From Volvox africanus (Eukaryota > Chlorophyta > Chlorophyceae > Chlamydomonadales > Volvocaceae), in the NCBI GenBank assembly GCA_030268105.1, contig BSDZ01000078.1, forward strand, positions 4,751,001 through 4,815,000: a stretch of DNA of 64,000 bases. The letters run 5' to 3'. This document shows, piece by piece, positions 27,956-40,200 of this stretch. The stretch's first letter is position 1. Every line of letters starts with the position of its first letter. The position numbers and the translations under genes are program-made. The notes beneath the pieces were generated by a model. The model did no database searches. It was given only the letters and a program-made list of their open reading frames with translations, and was not told the origin of the DNA.

Positions 27956-29113
27956 CTACGCAAGGCCCCAAGCTGGTGGTGCGTTCTCCATAGCTGTTGT
28001 CCCTTGACTGTCTTTCATGTTAACGTCCGCGCCCGCCTCCACCAAAATATCGTACACCTGTGGTCCCATAAGAAAGGTAATTATTTACCAGCTTATAATG
28101 TTAAGTCAATGAGTCAGCGAAGATGGGAGGAAGCGTGTGCTGTCCTAGCGGGATAGCACTTGAAGCACTTAAAGATAAAGTGGCAAGAGGAGTGCTCCAA
28201 GGTCACAAGGACAACTATTCCACATTGCAAAGCTCAAACCTGAATGCATGGGCGGATTCAGTCACGAATATGGCGCAGGGGAAAGCATTATCCAGCGACG
28301 GAGCCCTACCTCTCGGTGTTCCGTCACTGCTGCATAATGGAGTGGTGTCTGGCCGTCGGTATCCTGTGCATTCAAATCAGCCCCTGCACTGATCAATAAG
28401 CGGGCAACGTCCACACTGCCACGGTCTGCTGCAAAGTGTAGGGCGGTACACGCAGATTCATCTCTCTCGTTGATGTCCTCGCCTGCATCCAACATGCTGG
28501 CCACTGCGGCGACGTCGCCTTCACCCGCCACCTCGTGCAAGGTCTTCAGGCCCTAAAGACAATATGATACCATTAAACTTTGACACTGATATGGTGTACG
28601 CCCGTTTGGAACTCACGGCTGCCTGTGCGTCGCCACTCTCCTCCTCGCCGGCAGCCAAGCAACTGAAGACCGGGCCCATACTCCCCTTGGCTTTTGGCTG
28701 ACTCCCACCCGCGGCTTCCTGCCCCCAATCTGGCACCACCTTTCGAAGCAGCTCCACATATTCATTCATAGCTTCTGGTTGTGGTAGGTCGCCCAGTTGC
28801 GCCCAAGCATCCCTGAAATCGCGCATGTAAGCTAGTACCATTCACACACGTTTTATTAAACTGGAAACCACTAGAAAATGACTTGCCATTTTGCGCGGCC
28901 AGCCACGTCCCAAAAGCCTGGTCTTCCGCCAGCACATTTACCCGAGGTTGCCTGCTTATACAATCCATAAAATCGCAGCTTAAGTTTATCGTCAAACCTA
29001 GGATCTTTAGAAATTACGGCTGCGGTCAGGAAACTAGCTGCTGACCCAAATAGTTCTTCGTCATCCGTCGCGACACCCTCCAAACTGTCGTCGTTCATAC
29101 TTATATCAGTCAT
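27956..29113 (-). CDS. Acyl-CoA-binding protein with ankyrin repeats (ACBD6-like)
   Basis: A cytosolic or nuclear carrier of long-chain acyl-CoA by family. Four exons, 29113-28887, 28812-28617, 28552-28310 and 28057-27956, give a 255-residue protein. Residues about 15-100 are the ACB domain, with the family signature [13 protein letters not shown] [11 protein letters not shown] and GRAKWDAW. Residues about 142-255 are ankyrin repeats ([38 protein letters not shown]). There is no membrane anchor, so it resembles animal ACBD6 more than plant membrane ACBPs. Intron 1 splits the TGG of the ACB signature and uses a GC donor (GCAAGT), since the GT two bases downstream would break frame. A decayed second copy lies at 29770-30545. 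Confidence 0.92.
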
Positions 29114-29189
29114 TCGAGCCCATGATGCAGAAAGATGCTAATTAATTAGGAAACTTTGCTAGGTTTAACATAAGTGCCGACCGTGCCGG

Positions 29190-29700
29190 ACAACAAGGAG
29201 GCGGCCGTAACCGCTGCCTTTCATGACCTTGACACCGTGCGGAGCCATCCGGCACAAAGAAATCGCCATCCCACACTCCCAGACCATTTTTTCGTTTATC
29301 TGATGTAACTCCCGCGCATCACATCAACTATGCATGTTCCAGAGCGACTTACCATCCTTGTCGCTCATCTACCTGTTGTTTGTGCCAGCAGGTGAGGGCC
29401 TCCGTCAGCCCTTCCCTCCAGATGGTTCGTTAGAAAGAAATGATGATGCCGCAGTGATGTGCTTTCCCGTGATAGGAATATGTAAGTGCAGGTGTATACG
29501 TAAGGCCTACCCCAGAACGATTCTCACCCATGTCACCTGTGACTGCCATTATATGTACCCATGATGGTGCAGCGGCTGTGTTGTGGTGAACGTAGAAGCC
29601 CACTATCTCGTGGATGGAGTCTGACAGTATGTTGTCGTGTAGTCGTACATCATGGCGCATACAAACGCAAATACAAATGCTTAATACATAGACCTAATAT
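29190..29700 (-). pseudogene. Decayed 3' part of a dapB copy
   Basis: The segment aligns by eye with the intact dapB gene at 30754-31554. A frame reading SIHEIVGFYVHHNT corresponds to AIHDMVDFYVRHNT in the intact enzyme, and the downstream flank matches (TGCCGGACAA followed by similar sequence). The start of the gene is missing and frames are broken, so no reductase could be made. It is part of a tandem duplication with the acyl-CoA-binding gene. Confidence 0.85.
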
Positions 29701-29769
29701 CTCGAGAGGTCTTTTTGGCGTTGACTACAATACATTAGAATGAAAATAACTATTTACATTCTCTGTGTT

Positions 29770-30545
29770 CAAACAGGCCCTGCACTGGTCAAGGACTGCA
29801 TCATATCTGCCCTGCCTTGGCCTGCTGCAAAATATAGGCCGATACAAGCCGATTCGTCTTCCCATTTGATGACGTCGTTAGTCATCCACCTGCATGTGTT
29901 GGTCAGAGCGGCTATCTATGTCTTCCGCCACCTTCACTAGCCACGGTATGAGATTCTTCAGGGCCTAAAGACAATATGTCCCCATTGATACATACTCAAC
30001 GTTGGCACTGTCTGGTGCATGCTCGTATGGAGCTCACCCCTTCTCTCCCCCCCGCCAAGCAACTACAGACTTGTGGGCCAACATTTCCCTTGGCTTTTAG
30101 CTGACTCCCACCCGCCGCGGCTTTCTGATGCCCCCAATACAGCATCGCCTTTCCAAGTAGCTCCATTTGCAGCTGCTGTCTTTCCTAAGTTGGCCATTTG
30201 CGCCCCTGCTGGAATCACACATGCACTTGAGCTAAAACATTATTTCACTAAATATAGAAAGTGACTAGGAAGCGATGTAACTATTTCCCAGCCGAGCCTC
30301 AAAGTCTGCTGGTCTTCTATCTGTCGGCGCATTTGCCTGTTGCTGCCCCTAAATATGTAACACATGCAGTCCGTTACGATCTTAGTTTTTTCCCAAAGCT
30401 AGGCATTTGCAATCACAGCTGCGGGCAGGAAACTAGCTGCTGCCTAAGCCATTATTTTACTTCATCTGTATGTGGCGACGACGCACTCGCTGCAAACTAT
30501 CAAGGTGTAATAATTTATGTCCATATGGCCGAATGATGTATGCGC
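29770..30545 (-). pseudogene. Decayed copy of the acyl-CoA-binding/ankyrin gene
   Basis: Blocks match the intact gene at 28378-29113 in the same order: the ankyrin exon start (TTCAGGGCCTAAAGACAATA is shared exactly), the linker exon (CCCTTGGCTTTT, CTGACTCCCACCCGC) and the ACB-domain exon. Substitutions and indels remove the frames, and no start codon with an open frame remains. It looks like a relic of tandem duplication. Confidence 0.88.
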
Positions 30546-30753
30546 ACATGGTGATGACCTATCGATGATTTAATAGGTTAGTAAATCGCCAAATTAAAAC
30601 GATCATTGCCAGGTTCCATCATGTACGGGCCGCCTATGCCGGACAATGAGACGAAGGCCGTTAACTGCCGCTGTTCATGACCATCGCCCATCCTGCGCAG
30701 GAGAACCGCTATCCCACGCCAGGCCCCAATCGTTTTCACATTATGTGGTAATA

Positions 30754-31956
30754 TCATCGCATGGCACCCGCGCGTAGGACGTCGATCATGTTGTACAGCG
30801 TCTTCTCGCTCCTCTCTGCTATCCGCTGTGCAAGGAAAAAGGAAGCGTCCACGGTGCCCTCCGCATACGTGGTGCGGCCGATGACGTTGTGCTGAAACTC
30901 AAACATGACTGTCCCGTCAGCCGAAACCAGCTGGTACGTGTGGTACGCATGGCCGTTAAGTGCCGATTCGGGCACCTTCATCACCTCCACCTGGTCCTTC
31001 GGCTCACGAACCAGCTCAATCTGTGACACATCAAACTTGACACCCATCTCAACGAACGACTGCACCACGGCCTTTGCTGTACCGGATGTATCCTTCTTCG
31101 TTGATTGGTGTGACTCCACCACACGAAGCTTGTAGCCCGAAAATGCGCCCGGAAAGTTTTTTGCCATCATATCCATTATAGCCTGGAAGGCTACAATCTG
31201 TTTGCCCATGTTTGGAGCAATTACGGCGTAGGTCTTCGCAGCCTCAACCTCAGACAAGATACGGGCCCGGTCTCCACCAGTCGTACCCATGACAAAAGGT
31301 GTGTTATGGCGAACATAGAAGTCCACCATGTCGTGGATGGCGTCTGGCAGCGTGTAGTCCACCATTATGAGGTTAGGGTATCGCGCCTTAATCTCCGTGA
31401 TCGCTGTGTCACGGACAGATGGCGGTACCAACTCCAGCTTGATGCCCTGGACCGTGACGTGATTTTTATTCTCGACATCGAGGGGTGCGCACAATGTATA
31501 TGGCACCAGGTCTATGTTAGCCCGCAGCGCGGCCTCCGCCACGGCCTGGCCCATCTTGCCGGTGCAGCTGCAGAGTTTACGAGCGCATATGCATTAAATT
31601 TCAGCGGGAATGGGAGGCTTCAAGATTATTTAGAGCCAAACAGGTGTAAGATGCACATGGAAGCAACCATCAGAGATCGCAAGTCGCTTGGGGTAAGAGC
31701 ACCTTGGACGGAGCACATGCGACAAATACTTTCCCCCAGGTAAGGTGCTGTGGCACTGACCCCCTCTACAAAGCATACCCTTTTCCCCTAGACCGGAACG
31801 TGTAGAACTTGCACGAGAAGTTTACCTGTTTACCATGAGCTGAAACTGGCGCTTGTTCGTCACCATCGCCATCACAACCACGGAGGTTCGTGTGCGCCGG
31901 CAGCGGTTCGTTGCATCCGAAACCCCTAAGGATCGAGGTTGACGACTTGCAAGCAT
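30754..31956 (-). CDS. dapB: 4-hydroxy-tetrahydrodipicolinate reductase, plastid-targeted
   Basis: The NAD(P)H-dependent reductase of the diaminopimelate route to lysine. Two exons, 31956-31826 and 31567-30754, join in phase (AG+C) to give 314 residues. The first about 30 residues are Arg/Ser/Thr/Val-rich with few acidic residues, consistent with a chloroplast transit peptide. The mature part begins near MVNSCTGKMGQAVAEAA (Gly-rich nucleotide-binding turn). Family motifs seen are VMGTTGGDR and VESHQSTKKDTSGTAKA (catalytic region), ending near TLYNMIDVLRAGAMR. It belongs to the plant/algal-type DapB by length and motif wording. A truncated relic of a second copy lies at 29190-29700. Confidence 0.95.
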
Positions 31957-32384
31957 TTTAGAATGCGCACACCTATCGCAGGCTTAAAGTTTGCGCAGTT
32001 GGCGGCGGGCGGACCGGAAATCAGCTATATTCAGTGATCACGCACAATGCTCGTTTCTCAAGAGGTTTCTGATGCATGTAATTCTATTTGGATTAGTAAT
32101 TAAGGCAGGCAGGCCAGGTTTCTTTAAATTGTACGTCACCGTGTCATTTACCCAGAACCTACCCGTATTCAGCACGATCAATGAAGTGTTTACTTATAGT
32201 GTACACATGAATAGTTCATTAGATTAGGGGCCGCACCCACAGAACGCGACCTGAAGGCCGCCACGTTCATATACGTGCTTTTGTTGTCGATCGCGGACGG
32301 ACGATAACGGTAACGGCGATAATTGTCACTTAAAAATAATATCAATATAGGGATACATTTGGTCCTGTGTGTTGACGCGCAAGA
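31957..32384. promoter_or_regulatory. Divergent promoter region, dapB / SF3B5
   Basis: The 428 bp between the dapB start codon (minus) and the SF3B5 start codon (plus) must carry both promoters. It is AT-rich in its SF3B5-proximal half. No defined element was recognised. Confidence 0.5.
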
Positions 32385-32846
32385 ATGGCAACGCTGTCTG
32401 ACCGCTTAAATATCAATAGCCAGATCGAACACCTCCAAGCAAAATACGTGGGCACTGGACATGCTGACTTCACAAAGTTTGAGTGGGCGCTGAACATCCA
32501 CCGTGACAGGTGCGCTCAAGAGTGCATTGAAAGTGGTGTAATTGGGTTTTGTTGGTTATACATTGCCTTATAGCATTTTGCGTCCTGGTAGAGTGTTGGG
32601 GTCTCCGTTTGGTCACACCGTGCGTAGGGTCCTCTGCTCCTGCTAACTCGGCATCTCACGGGCCCCACTCCTGTGATACACAGTTATGCCTCCTACGTGG
32701 GGCATCACAATATGGTCGCCTACTTTGGCGCCGTTGAGAACGAGTCCATCGGTCGGGTTAAGTACGAGTTTTTGCAGCGCATGTTGCTACCCTGTGGCCT
32801 GCCACCGAAGGCGCAGGACCAGAGCGAGGATGAGGGAGATGAATGA
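32385..32846 (+). CDS. SF3B5: Splicing factor 3B subunit 5 (SF3b10)
   Basis: Smallest subunit of the U2 snRNP SF3b complex, which helps stabilise branch-point recognition. Exons 32385-32509 and 32684-32846 join in phase (AG+T) to give 95 residues. The whole protein matches the family: HLQAKYVGTGHADFTKFEW near the start, then HRDSYASYVGHHN, YFGAVENESIGRVKYEF and LPCGLPPK, with an acidic tail (EDEGDE). Length is close to the usual 85-90 residues. The single intron is 174 nt. Confidence 0.97.
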
Positions 32847-34282
32847 AGATTGGGATGTGGTAGTCGCAGAACAGAAGCTGTCTGGGCCATGGGCTTGAGC
32901 TTGAGCATCTCAGGTCCGCCCCGAGATCATGCAAACAAATGGACTCGGGTATCGTGGTGAAGCGTCCCACACTGCCGCCGGTTGCTCGTTAACCGAACCA
33001 GTTAAGGGTTAATGCCAATACAATGTGCGGTTCTTCGCCTCTCATGCCAATAACCCTGTGTCGGTGGGCGGGCATAGCACTGGCGGCCGCATTTGTACTG
33101 GCAGCCGGCACCCGAAGTCCCGAACTCATTGGACATCAATGAATATAACTTTTAACAGATCTATGAGGGTGTTCTAAACGGGAGGTACGCATGCAACAGT
33201 GCCCTTCGTCCAACTGTCACCAATACTTGACGATTTTCCACTTATAGGCCCCTTACCAGCTGCTATTGTGGCATTGGCCGGTGGAGGTGCGAGGTCTTTC
33301 GTACAGACGGGATTCGCGGCCCTATTTTCAGCTCTCTTGGGACCATATGAGCTGCATGTGTGTTATCGGTCGTTATTGTTCGGGGGGAAGTGAATGTTGT
33401 GGTCACGGTAAAGAGGCAGACTTGTCGCATTGCCGTGCCGGATACAGAAGCGAACTTGCTGCTACCAGCATTGATGAAGCTCTGCATGGGGTTCCCGGGA
33501 ATCACTCATGCTCTCGGGTATGTGCTCGGGTTGCCTAGGATGAACTATTGAGTGCAGCACGGCTAGGCGGTTTCCCCTTGTGAAACCTTCGGTAGTGGCT
33601 AGCTGGCTTCCCCAACATGCCTGTATGTAGGTTGAATTGGAAATTGGGCATTGTGGAGATGGCTTGTCAACATGGACCTGGCCCATGCCGGTGCATTTGT
33701 CCTTGTGATGTCGGTGGCTGCGGCCGGTTCCTTTGTTGCTGAACTGGTGCACATATAAGACACCAACTGCAGCTAGCGGGAGTTAACTATTCTTCCACAT
33801 ATAATTAGTAGCTCCCATATCAGTAAGCTGCAAGTGCCACATTATTCGACACCCCTTCGTCCAGCGCCTGACCTCGCAGAGCCGCAATCCAAGTGCTTAA
33901 TTACATTAGGTTATACCTTTGTAGCCATCGAAATGGACCATATCACTTGTGGCGCTGCAATCCTGGTAGTCGGTAGGAGGTCATGATAAGGAATTAGCAT
34001 GGAAAACGGCAATGGGCCCAGGGAACTTCGTGATCTCTGTGCAGAAAACGGGTACTTCAATGCGATCCAAACCCGGTGCGGCAGCTAAACAGTCTCGAAA
34101 GGCCCCGTGAGCTGCCGATCTTCATCACTATTACCCGGCACTAAATCCATCTAAATATGGCTGGCAGCCTTTTTCTCAACCCGCCTTAGAATTCACATCT
34201 GTGCCAAGGAGATGGGTCATTGCTCTACACGTCAGCACTGCATATGCGGAGCCGCAATGCCTCTACCGATCGAGCTGCTCAT
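32847..34282. other. Intergenic region between convergent genes
   Basis: This is the space between the SF3B5 stop and the thioesterase stop on the opposite strand. Several short frames occur but none has motifs or exon-like structure. Apart from the expected 3' UTRs I see nothing in it. Confidence 0.5.
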
Positions 34283-37200
34283 TCATGGGACATGGACGAG
34301 GCGTGCCGACACTGGCCGCAGGATGTCTGTCATTGTGGTCAGTAGCAATGGGTGGGTCCGTTCCACATAATCGTGGCCCGCACCGGGGAGCCACAGAAAG
34401 CTGCTGGGTCCACAGAGGTGCTCACTCCACGCATGGATCTGATCAGTGAGTGAATCCGGAGCAGCGTTCAACAGCATGTGCATCAGGTATAACGTCCAAT
34501 AGCGACTCAGGTCGTGGTGAAGGCGGCCGGAATAATACCAGGACCTTCAAAGAGCTCAATGAGCATTGACTAATCACTCTGGGATAGCAGCTTAGGGGCT
34601 GCATGTGTCAAAACTTTCAATGGACAAGGCTTCACAGTATTAATAGACGTGAGGAAATAAGATGTGCGGTAATTACCCGGCATAACGAAATGTCGCGTAC
34701 CGCCTACGGCAGATGCAGGAACAAGGTGTCACACGGGTGCTACTTATGCCGCTTAGTACCAAGCCCTTCACTGTTATGGAGGAAAATGCTGCAGTGGAAG
34801 GTGTCTTCATGGCCCGACTTAGCTCGCTGCGGTTCTGCACGATAATCTGCAGTGACGGACCTGGTGAAACCCCCCACGTTAGCCAACTTCACATCCCAGG
34901 TTAGCGGATGCTTCACAAGCGGCTGAGGCACACCTGTTTTCGTGTGTAGCGCTGGTCTGATTCACCAGCAAAGATAGTGGTGGGAACGGGGACAGGCTGA
35001 TTGCCCAGGGGCAACTGCACAGGGTTTGCAGGCAAAAGGCTGTAAGGATATGCGCAATCGCTGTCGCAAATTGATGAGGTGATGCCCCAGACATATCCCA
35101 GGCCTACGGAGGAGATAAGTAGGTATGAGACGGTGAAGTAAGGCAATACAGGGCGCCTGCATTCTTGACGTGACTTGAGGTGACCGTCCCCGAATAGGGG
35201 GGTGGGCGACGTTCTTTCGGCAGCCACGCGCTCAGACCCGGAAGGGAATACCGGCTTTAGATGCTGCTTGTGCCTCAAGCAAAGCTGCAACAGCTGAGGC
35301 CCTGATTAATTCAGAATTGTTTGGGATATTATGTACCGTACCAAAAAACACAGGCAATTCTTCTACCAAACAAAATCGTGAGCAAAATAATTTGGCACAA
35401 AAAAGTAAAGGTTTTTAATAAAAGAGGGGAATCACTTTGCACCTTGGACATTGCTTCCACTAAAGGCACTTGCGATACTACCTCTGTTTTTGGTTTTTAA
35501 CCGTTGAACCTTCTAACACCTTTAGGTAATAATTGTGGGGTAAATGCTCAGCTTAATTTATTATGTGGCCACGAGACCGCATGCCTAAATCCTTAAATTC
35601 TACACCTTTTTGAAATCAAGCATGAGAGCGTTAGAAAAATAATTATTTAAAACTTAATTTACCCGAAAGCTAAGGGCAACGATCTGCGATTACTTTCTCC
35701 GGTGATACTTCTTCTGCCATCCTTGCTATATTTTCTTCCATTTGCGGGATCAAAAGCGATTTTTAAATTTTTACTAAATTTTTACTAAAGTTTCTTGCGA
35801 GTCATATCTAAAAGCGCTTCTTCGTCGTTTCCGGAAATGTTAACCAAACCGTAACAACAAAAAGAACAAGTATTAAAAAATGAATTTATTGATATTGTAC
35901 CGAGAAGCATAAAGCCGGTAGCTGAGCCTGAGAAGCTCATAAGGTTTGAGCTGAGAGTTAAAGACGAAAGCAATCGGTGCAGCGATTGTTACGAGACTTC
36001 CCGCCCCAAAGAATAATTTCGCCCAAAATGAGAACCCAGTTTTTTTATGAATTATTCCTGGATGAAGAGGGAAGCAAGATTTCAAAATCCAAAGGCAACA
36101 GCATAGTAAATCGTCAAATCAGAAAAATCATCAAAAATAAAGGCGTTTTAGATTTATTTTTTGCTACCCCAGCAAGATTAAAATTTTTAAGAACGGAATC
36201 GGTTCATTAAATGATGCAAGTTTGACAGGTGAAGGCAATAATGCTTTGCGCAGCCAAATTAGCGGATATGTAGAGGATTTGTGGGTAATTCAAGGTTTAA
36301 AAATACCGGTGGTAATAATTGTGGGGTAAATGCTCCTTCTCGATCGCGAGCTACGGATTAATAAAAAATATTATTTTGCGGCATTTCTAAGGGCTAAAAA
36401 TATTATTTTTTGAGAAGTTTCGATATCTTTCCCGGCAACAAGCATTAGGTCAGCCATTTCATCGACGGCTATAAGTTGCTCTTTAACTATTCTGATCGAG
36501 CGTTCTACTTTCCCTTTGTGCTCGGGCTTGAAAACTTGTACGGTATAGAATCGCCGAAATTTTTTCACGTATTTTTATATTTCTGGCAAGAAATAACAAT
36601 ATTCCACGAATACAGTGAACAAAAGGTCTAGTGGTTTTTAATGTTCCTATTCCTAGGAATTCTGTGAAATATGTTTCGTATAAGGATTTAAAAGAAGTCA
36701 CTTAGAAATGCCGCAAAAAAATGGACCATGCCCCTGAAAGACTGGCCATTAGTCAATCATAAACTTTGTGTAATTTATTGAGTCAATCATAAACTTTGTG
36801 TAAGAAATTACTACTGCTATAAATGGCTTTAACTTATTAGATGATGGGATTAAACCGGATGCATTAATTATTGATTCAAACTCTAGAGATAAAAAATATA
36901 TACCGTTAAATTCAAAGGGAAAAGGCGGCAAAAGCGATAATTGCAGAAATAGACAGGGTAAACGGTTTTAGGGAATGATTTGCATCCAGAACTTGCTACC
37001 TTCATTCTTACCAATCCAAATACCAAGTAGCTCCTTTTGTCTGGCGTTTCTAAAAGACGATACGTCCGGCACTTCTGCAAGTATTGCTAAAGACGGTTTG
37101 TTTCAACAGTTGAAGAAGCAAATAGTTGAGAGAGTATTAGCAGGGATAGCTACGGTGTCGGTATGCACCGCTTTAATAAAGGCATGCTGGATTTTGCTTT

Positions 37201-40200
37201 AATTTGATTTATAGAATCTATTTGTTGATCTATTTTCTTTGATTTTTTACTCATTTCTTACCTTTCCGATATCAGTTTTACCGCCGGTAATAATAGGCGG
37301 AATAAAAAACAAACTGCCTATTTACTAAACTTTGTAAATTCATCGCTAGTTGAATTTTCTTTTCTGAATGAAAGACCTCTTAGGTGAGGATTTTAAGCTT
37401 CATAGAAGTTGAAGATCTTTAAAGTTTTGAAAACCAATTACGGTCAGTTGCTTCACCATAAATCTCTATTAATTTTTCCCAACGCCTCTGCATTGAGGTA
37501 GCAAGGAATTTCAGACGTATTGAGAATAATATCAGCTTTCCTTTTAATATTTTAAAAGGATGTATCCTAGTACTTAAATAAGCTAATAACATAAGCCCTA
37601 GAATCACTATCCTTTTTATGATTAAAGGCTTGAAAAAAGGATATGTTGGATTTTTGTAATTTGTTTTCTACTTCCTTTAAAAACTCATTATCAATATCGG
37701 CCGGCAACTATTTTAACGTCTTTATAGCCTTTTGTTTTAAGTAGAGCTGAAATAAAGCCTGACCAAAACTCGGAACCGGTATTTTTAAACCTTGAATTAC
37801 CCACAAATCCTCCAAATACCAAGTAGCTCCTTTTTACCCTCTATGTTTACAGCAATTGCCAAGTATACGGCCTTGTTAGCTAATCCCTTAGGTTATGCAA
37901 GAGGTCTATTGAAGAAACTGGGCTTCTCTATTTTCCATTATGGATTTTTGGTGGAATGGGTGGCCCAGGTGCTGCTCATACTGAGCATAAAGATTCTGCA
38001 AACCGTCTTTGCCAAACAGCTCTTGTGGATTTGCTTTTGATAATAATTCTGATTGAATGACCGGAATTACACCAAAAAGGAGTGCAGCAGCACCAGCAGC
38101 ACCAGCACGCAGTACGCGCCTCTACGTACATTTACTTCATTCCCTACCTTGTAGGTTTCCACCAGCGCGAAGTCAGCTCTCAGTACGGGCCACATGAGCT
38201 GCCTCAACTTTGGGTTGGCCTGCAACAACCAGAAGTTAACAGATACTAATTGAGCCAGCTAATGTGGCTGTTGTTAGCCGTGCTGCGTAGGGCGTAGGCC
38301 TCAGGTAGCCAATGACGCATGCGACGTAGTGTGGGACTGGCACGGGACAGGGCCTTTGTACCCCGCCGTGGCCCGGCACGGTGAACACGGACATTTTGAC
38401 GAATATGAAAACGTTACGAGAGGCTGCATGTAGCATCTCCTGTCATCATTTGTCGCTTCCACGATCCAGACGCATCAGCTCATCCGATGGATTCATGGAC
38501 TCATGCACGCATTGCCACAGGACGACGGTCCTGTAATTTCACTCCTCGTGCCATGCATTTGACGTTGGACTACCTTGGGTGCACTTTATGGCGACCAACT
38601 TAAAATGCACAATGGATATGATTGGGATGAACAAAGTATGGACCCAAGTACCCAAGTATGGTACCCAAGTAGTGGTACCCAAGTATGGTACCCAAGTACC
38701 ACACCTTACGTAGGCCTACGATACCTTCGTAGGAGAAGGGGAGGATCCAGTCCGGCAGCCGCCGTCGCTACTTTTCTCCGCTACTTTGCTCACATCCCTC
38801 TCACGTAAGGCTCGTGCCCACCCAGGCGTTAGCTACATATTACGTACAGCGATGACGAGGCTTACCAGATGGGGGTTGCTATCACCGTACCGCGCCCGGA
38901 AGGCCGCCCAAAACTCCTCTGTGTTAGTTAGTTTGTGCAGGCGGGTGGGGTCCACGTCGTCTTCAGCGGAGAATAGGTGCGGCGCCCTGGCGGCCCAGGG
39001 CCCATGAGTGGTGGAAAAGAGAGAGTAGCGATCAGGAGTCCCAAGTTAATTGACGCGGAGGAGGGCTCTTGTCACGATGACAATGCAGTGTTGTGTCGTG
39101 ACACTCTAACAGATCCCGGGTCATGCAGGGCGTATGGTGGAGCACGGCAGCTTTGAGAGGCGTTGGATTTCCGGCACCTACAGCAATCCACACCAGCTCC
39201 ACATCGCGGACGCCGTGCTGTGCTTTACCACCCTTTCCTTCCGCTCTCACACGGAGCCAATGAAACACATTCATCCACACTCGTACCTGCATCCGGATAC
39301 AAAGAGGTGGAGGGGAAGGGGGCTGCGGCTGCGCATCAGGTCCTGCACTGACATGACCCGGTGCACATGCGTCAGGCGTCAGGATAGGGAAGTATTGGGC
39401 GAGGCTAGATAGCAGCCGGCTGCACCAAGGGAGAGGACTCACGCGTGCGCATGCCCGCTTTCAGCCCAGCCACATACCCACCTGAACCACCTCGTATGCA
39501 ATCCAGGCTCCCATGCTGTGACCGAATATCGCGTACGGCAGTCCTTCCCTGCGGTGAAGTATTTGGGGCATGTCGGTAGTAGTTTGCAGCAAAGGCCTCC
39601 CGAGATGCTGGTGTGCGCTATTAGGACCATCGATCAGTGCCTTTGTGAGAGGGATGTGTGCCATATATATGGCATGTACGACTACTACACGTGCATGCAT
39701 GCTCGCAGGCCGATGGATCAACGCCACCTTCCAGGTGCGTGGGTCATGGGTTCTAACTGAGTGATCTCAGGAAGGACCGCAGAGTGCGGGTATACATGTT
39801 CATCTGTAAAGCCACAGGGGTATGGAAACATAAAGTACAATGAACAGAAACAAAAGAGTTTTCTTCGAGTCAAGAGAAACCCTTATACGCCATACACACG
39901 GTAAGGATAGTAAATATACCTGTGGCTCAGCACCTGCCGTACGACGTCGGCGATATCTGCGGCTAATCGTAATAGGTCTGTGGCAGGGTCCTCCCGAATG
40001 CGGCTGTTGTGACCGGGAAGCTCAATGGCCAACACCTGTGGAACAGAAGCGGGAGCGACCGGTTCGCATTATCTATGATTTTGATCACTATGTCAAGACA
40101 AGTACCTCTCAATACATCAATTTAACAGTAGGGGTTATGATCTGGTGGTCCGTTCGCATGTGTGAATGCAGGTGTCAGTCCATGGCATCGAGCGGTTTGT

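Larger units (their letters stand above)
35295..38078. other. Bacterial (Rickettsiales-like) mosaic integrated in an intron
   Basis: About 2.8 kb, markedly AT-rich against both flanks, lacks splice structure and contains short coding pieces of bacterial genes, each truncated and abruptly joined to the next on both strands. Pieces recognised: class I lysyl-tRNA synthetase, MutL, FtsK, and an integrase-core transposase. Others are bacterial-looking but not named. Internal direct repeats (35525/36311, 37016/37812, 36753/36781) and an inverted repeat (36273-36310 against 37775-37813) sit at or near the joints. Class I LysRS in this setting suggests an alphaproteobacterial, Rickettsiales-type donor. 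This is inference from motif wording, not a search. Confidence 0.8.

Noticed and set aside
35295..38078. Organellar (mitochondrial or plastid) origin of the AT-rich insert
   Set aside because: LysRS class I, MutL, FtsK and transposase pieces are not encoded by green algal organelle genomes.
35015..38147. Assembly chimera with an endosymbiont contig
   Set aside because: Thioesterase exons continue in the same order, strand and phase on both sides, which a chimera would not produce. Reads are still needed for proof.
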